Source: Lentisphaera sp. (GTDB lineage Bacteria; Verrucomicrobiota; Lentisphaeria; Victivallales; GWF2-50-93). From it: a DNA stretch of 16,490 bases. Shown piece by piece: positions 14,045 through 16,490 of the stretch. Position 1 is the stretch's first letter. The number at the start of each line of letters is the position of its first letter. Location: positions 1 to 16,490 of the forward strand of contig DYMC01000029.1 of the NCBI GenBank assembly GCA_020721745.1, read 5' to 3'. Made by a program: the position numbers and the translations under genes. Below the pieces are notes generated by a model. It was not told where the DNA came from, did not search any database, and saw only the letters and a list, made by a program, of their open reading frames with translations.

Positions 14045-14162
14045 AAGGACAGAAAGGACAAAAATGAAGATCCGCCCCAAAAACCCGCCCACACCCGATT
14101 CTTCCCTTCGTCCTTTACGTCCTTTTCGTCCCTTATCTCTTTTATGTCCTTTCCCCCTTTCG
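14033..14162. repeat. 9-nt periodic purine/pyrimidine repeats forming a long imperfect hairpin
   Basis: GGAC recurs at 14038, 14047 and 14056, each preceded by AAA or AAAA, an exact 9-base period. After a spacer of about 50 bases comes the complementary array: GTCCTTT at 14110 and 14119, GTCCCTT at 14128 and GTCCTTT at 14146, again on a 9-base grid with a degenerate unit (TCTCTTTTA) between. The two arrays can pair as a long imperfect hairpin covering most of the 126-base gap between the four-helix-bundle stop and the methyltransferase start. The function is unknown. Confidence 0.7.
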
Positions 14163-14170
14163 GAGCCCAC

Positions 14171-16490
14171 ATGCCAGTAAACAAAAAAAAGATAAAGAGT
14201 CTCCTCGACGGGCATCGTTTCAAGGACCTCTTCATCGAGGAGCTCGGCTGGGACGACAGCTCGATAGCGCTCCCTCTGGAGATCGGCAGCGAGCGCTTCG
14301 ATCTGAAGTCTGTGGCGCACAAGAAAGGCTTCACTGCTTTTGTATGCCCCCGGATACCGGAATCCTCTACACGGGCAAAAATCGAAAACAAGGTCGCCAA
14401 AAACATCCGGGAACATCTCATAATATACGCCGAAAATGGCCGCCAGCGCTGGCAATGGGTCAGGCGCGTCCCGGGACGACCCCTCGCCCGCCGCGAGCAC
14501 GAATACAATCCCGCACAGCCAATGCTCCTCGTGGAGAAAATCGGCTACATGGAGGTGTCCCTCGACGAGGAGGAGACTGTTGACATCATAGATGTCTACG
14601 ACAAAGTCCGCTCGGCAATGGACGTGGACAGGGTCACAAAGCGCTTCTACGACCGCTTCAAGAAGGAGCAGGAGGCATTCCAGTCCTTCATCAGGGGAAT
14701 CGGTGAGCAGGGCGACGAAAAATGGTATTGCTCCGTGATGCTCAACAGACTCATGTTCATCTATTTCATACAGAAAAAAGGCTTTCTCGACAATGACGTG
14801 GACTATCTGCGCAACCGGCTCGCGGCCGTCCAGAAGAAAAAAGGCCAGGGCAAGTTCCACACCTTCTACAGATACTTCCTGATGAAGCTCTGCCACGAGG
14901 CGCTCGGGAAAATCCAGCGGGAACGAAGGCTTGACCCCGACCTGATCAAACTAATCGGAAATGTCCCCTACCTGAACGGAGGCATTTTCCAGCCGCATGA
15001 CCTCGAAATCAAATATGCAGACATAGACATCGCCGACGAGGCCTTCGAGAGGATTTTCGACTTCTTCGACCAGTTCGAGTGGCACCTCGACAGCCGTCCC
15101 AACGCGGCGGAAAACGAGATCAACCCCGAAGTCCTCGGCTACATCTTCGAAAAATACATCAACCAGAAGCAGATGGGCGCATACTACACCAAGGAGGACA
15201 TCACCGAATACATCTCGAAAAACACCATAATCCCATCCCTCTTCGACAAGGCCAAGGAGAAATGCTCCATCGCCTTCGAGGGCGACCCCTCGCTATGGAA
15301 TCTGCTTAAGGAAGACCCCGACCGCTACATCTACCCCGCCGTCCGACACGGCGTCTCATACGACATGCACAACGATGTGGAAATAAAAAATCCTGTCCCA
15401 TATCCGGATGAAATAGCCGTCGGACTCGATACGGCCAGCCCCAATCTTCTCGAAAGGCGGAAGCATTGGAACACAAAGGCGCCGCCGGAAGCGGCTCTCC
15501 CAACGGAGATCTGGCGTGAGGTGGTCGCACGCCGCCAACGCTACGAGGAACTAAAAAACAAGCTTGCCTCCGGAGAAGTCCGCTCCATAAACGACCTTAT
15601 CACGCTAAATCTCGACATCCGCCAGTTCGCGCAGGATGTCATCGAACGCTGTGAAAGCCCCGACCTGCTGAACGCCTTCTGGGTGGCGATTGCCGGACGC
15701 ATCCCACAGCAGTCGAACGAGGAGATGAAAGCGGGGATCAGCATCCTCGACCCGACCTGCGGCTCCGGCGCATTCCTCTTCGCCGCCCTCAAGATACTCG
15801 AACCGCTCTACGAGGCATGCCTCGACAAAATGCAGGAATTCTTGAATGAATGGGAGGAGGCGGAAAACTCAGCCGCTCACCGCAACTACGCCCGCTTCTT
15901 CAAATCCATCCGCGACGAGATCGGGAAACACCCGACACCCAAATACTACATCTACAAGTCAATCATCATAAACAATCTCTACGGCGTGGACATAATGAGG
16001 GAGGCGGTCGAAATATGCAAACTTCGCCTCTTCCTCAAACTCGTCGCGCACGTCGAGAACGCCAGCAGAATCGAACCCCTCCCGGACATAGACTTCAACA
16101 TCCGCTCCGGAAACACCCTCGTCGGCTTCGCAACCGAAAAGGAGATGAGCCGGGCAATGGAAGACGACCTTATTGCCCGCTCAACCGTTCTCCCGGAAAT
16201 AATCAAAAAAGCCAACGAGATTGACAGGCTCTACAAACTATTCCGACAGGCCCAGCTCGACAACGACGAATCCGTGAACAAGGCAAAGGAAAAGCTCTCC
16301 TCGAAACTCCGCTCCCTCGAAGACGAACTAAACAAATACCTCGCCGATGACTACGGCGTGAACACCAAAAAGGAAAAGGAATACAAGAAATTCCTCGAAT
16401 CTCATCAGCCCTTCCACTGGTTCATCGAATTCTACGGCATAATGAAATCCGGCGGATTCGACACAATCATAGGCAACCCGCCGTATGTGG
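14171..16490 (+). CDS. Eco57I/PglX-like adenine-specific DNA methyltransferase (partial, runs off the end)
   Basis: Open from ATG 14171 to the window edge, giving the first 773 residues of a large protein. GGAG lies about six bases before the ATG. N-terminal 350 residues: helical, with LLDGHRFKDLFIEELGWDDS, MLLVEKIGYMEVSLDEEE and YCSVMLNRLMFIYFIQKKGF, unlike a simple methyltransferase and possibly a nuclease or specificity-related domain. Then QMGAYYTKEDITEYISKNTI, typical of Eco57I and PglX enzymes, motif I LDPTCGSGAFLFAAL (Asp527 on) for S-adenosylmethionine, NNLYGVDIMREAVEICKLRL, and motif IV IIGNPPYV (Asn769) at the very end. The NPPY motif indicates N6-adenine methylation. A type IIG enzyme with both cutting and modification, or a modification-only BREX/DISARM-type enzyme, are both possible; the missing C-terminus would hold the target recognition domain. 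Confidence 0.95.
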   Translation, partial: MPVNKKKIKSLLDGHRFKDLFIEELGWDDSSIALPLEIGSERFDLKSVAHKKGFTAFVCPRIPESSTRAKIENKVAKNIREHLIIYAENGRQRWQWVRRVPGRPLARREHEYNPAQPMLLVEKIGYMEVSLDEEETVDIIDVYDKVRSAMDVDRVTKRFYDRFKKEQEAFQSFIRGIGEQGDEKWYCSVMLNRLMFIYFIQKKGFLDNDVDYLRNRLAAVQKKKGQGKFHTFYRYFLMKLCHEALGKIQRERRLDPDLIKLIGNVPYLNGGIFQPHDLEIKYADIDIADEAFERIFDFFDQFEWHLDSRPNAAENEINPEVLGYIFEKYINQKQMGAYYTKEDITEYISKNTIIPSLFDKAKEKCSIAFEGDPSLWNLLKEDPDRYIYPAVRHGVSYDMHNDVEIKNPVPYPDEIAVGLDTASPNLLERRKHWNTKAPPEAALPTEIWREVVARRQRYEELKNKLASGEVRSINDLITLNLDIRQFAQDVIERCESPDLLNAFWVAIAGRIPQQSNEEMKAGISILDPTCGSGAFLFAALKILEPLYEACLDKMQEFLNEWEEAENSAAHRNYARFFKSIRDEIGKHPTPKYYIYKSIIINNLYGVDIMREAVEICKLRLFLKLVAHVENASRIEPLPDIDFNIRSGNTLVGFATEKEMSRAMEDDLIARSTVLPEIIKKANEIDRLYKLFRQAQLDNDESVNKAKEKLSSKLRSLEDELNKYLADDYGVNTKKEKEYKKFLESHQPFHWFIEFYGIMKSGGFDTIIGNPPYV

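Noticed and set aside
14033..14162. CRISPR array
   Set aside because: The repeat unit is nine bases with no spacers of constant length, and the second half is the complementary unit; there are no cas genes.
14018..14896. 292-codon minus-strand frame ending in a KGRKGRKGR-like, repeat-encoded tail
   Set aside because: It lies opposite the methyltransferase N-terminus, which shows continuous coding, and its basic repeats are simply the translated 9-nt array.
10043..16490. Assigning the operon firmly to DISARM class 1 or BREX
   Set aside because: Only helicase and methyltransferase functions are visible; the defining drmA/drmB/drmC or brxC/pglZ genes are not in the window, and the PLD fusion and four-helix-bundle gene do not fit the cores as I know them.

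Overview
The window looks like a bacterial chromosome segment of moderate to fairly high GC. It carries conserved housekeeping genes, decayed gene remnants, a toxin-antitoxin pair, a tRNA gene and, on the right, the start of an anti-phage or restriction-type operon that runs off the window end. The source is a bacterium using the MEP isoprenoid route (dxs) with bacterial GTG starts. The dense palindromic intergenic repeats and the mix of genes suggest the PVC superphylum (Lentisphaerota/Verrucomicrobiota-like), but this is a weak inference from overall impression, since no rRNA or taxonomic marker was compared.

Left part (1-4630): guaB (IMP dehydrogenase) and dxs (DXP synthase) lie on the minus strand. 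Between them, on the plus strand, is a wreck of what must once have been a moxR / DUF58 / transglutaminase operon: the 5' end of moxR is joined to the 3' end of the transglutaminase gene, with a poly-A frameshift and a TAG in place of the Trp of the His-Ala-Trp motif. Immediately upstream of dxs is the N-terminal stub of a GH2 beta-mannosidase gene, whose reading frame overlaps the dxs start.

Middle part (4630-8350): a structured repeat cluster with mutually exclusive hairpins is followed by a minus-strand pair, an HhH-GPD (endonuclease III-like) glycosylase coupled by ATGA overlap to an upstream HAD phosphatase. mnmA is divergent on the plus strand. A minus-strand vapBC-type toxin-antitoxin pair follows, with a recognisable promoter and operator-like direct repeats, then tRNA-Val(GAC).

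Right part (8350-16490, all plus strand): a DUF1186/SEC-C gene appears split by one extra A in an A8 run. Then come a 1111-residue PLD-nuclease + SNF2 helicase, a 188-residue four-helix-bundle (23S-IVP/Avd-like) protein and the first 773 residues of an Eco57I/PglX-like adenine methyltransferase. The last three form a likely defence operon: a nuclease-helicase that acts on unmodified DNA, a modification enzyme and a small helical partner. The small helical gene is flanked by similar leader sequences and by 9-nt periodic purine/pyrimidine repeats, which makes it look like a cassette inserted between the helicase and methyltransferase genes.
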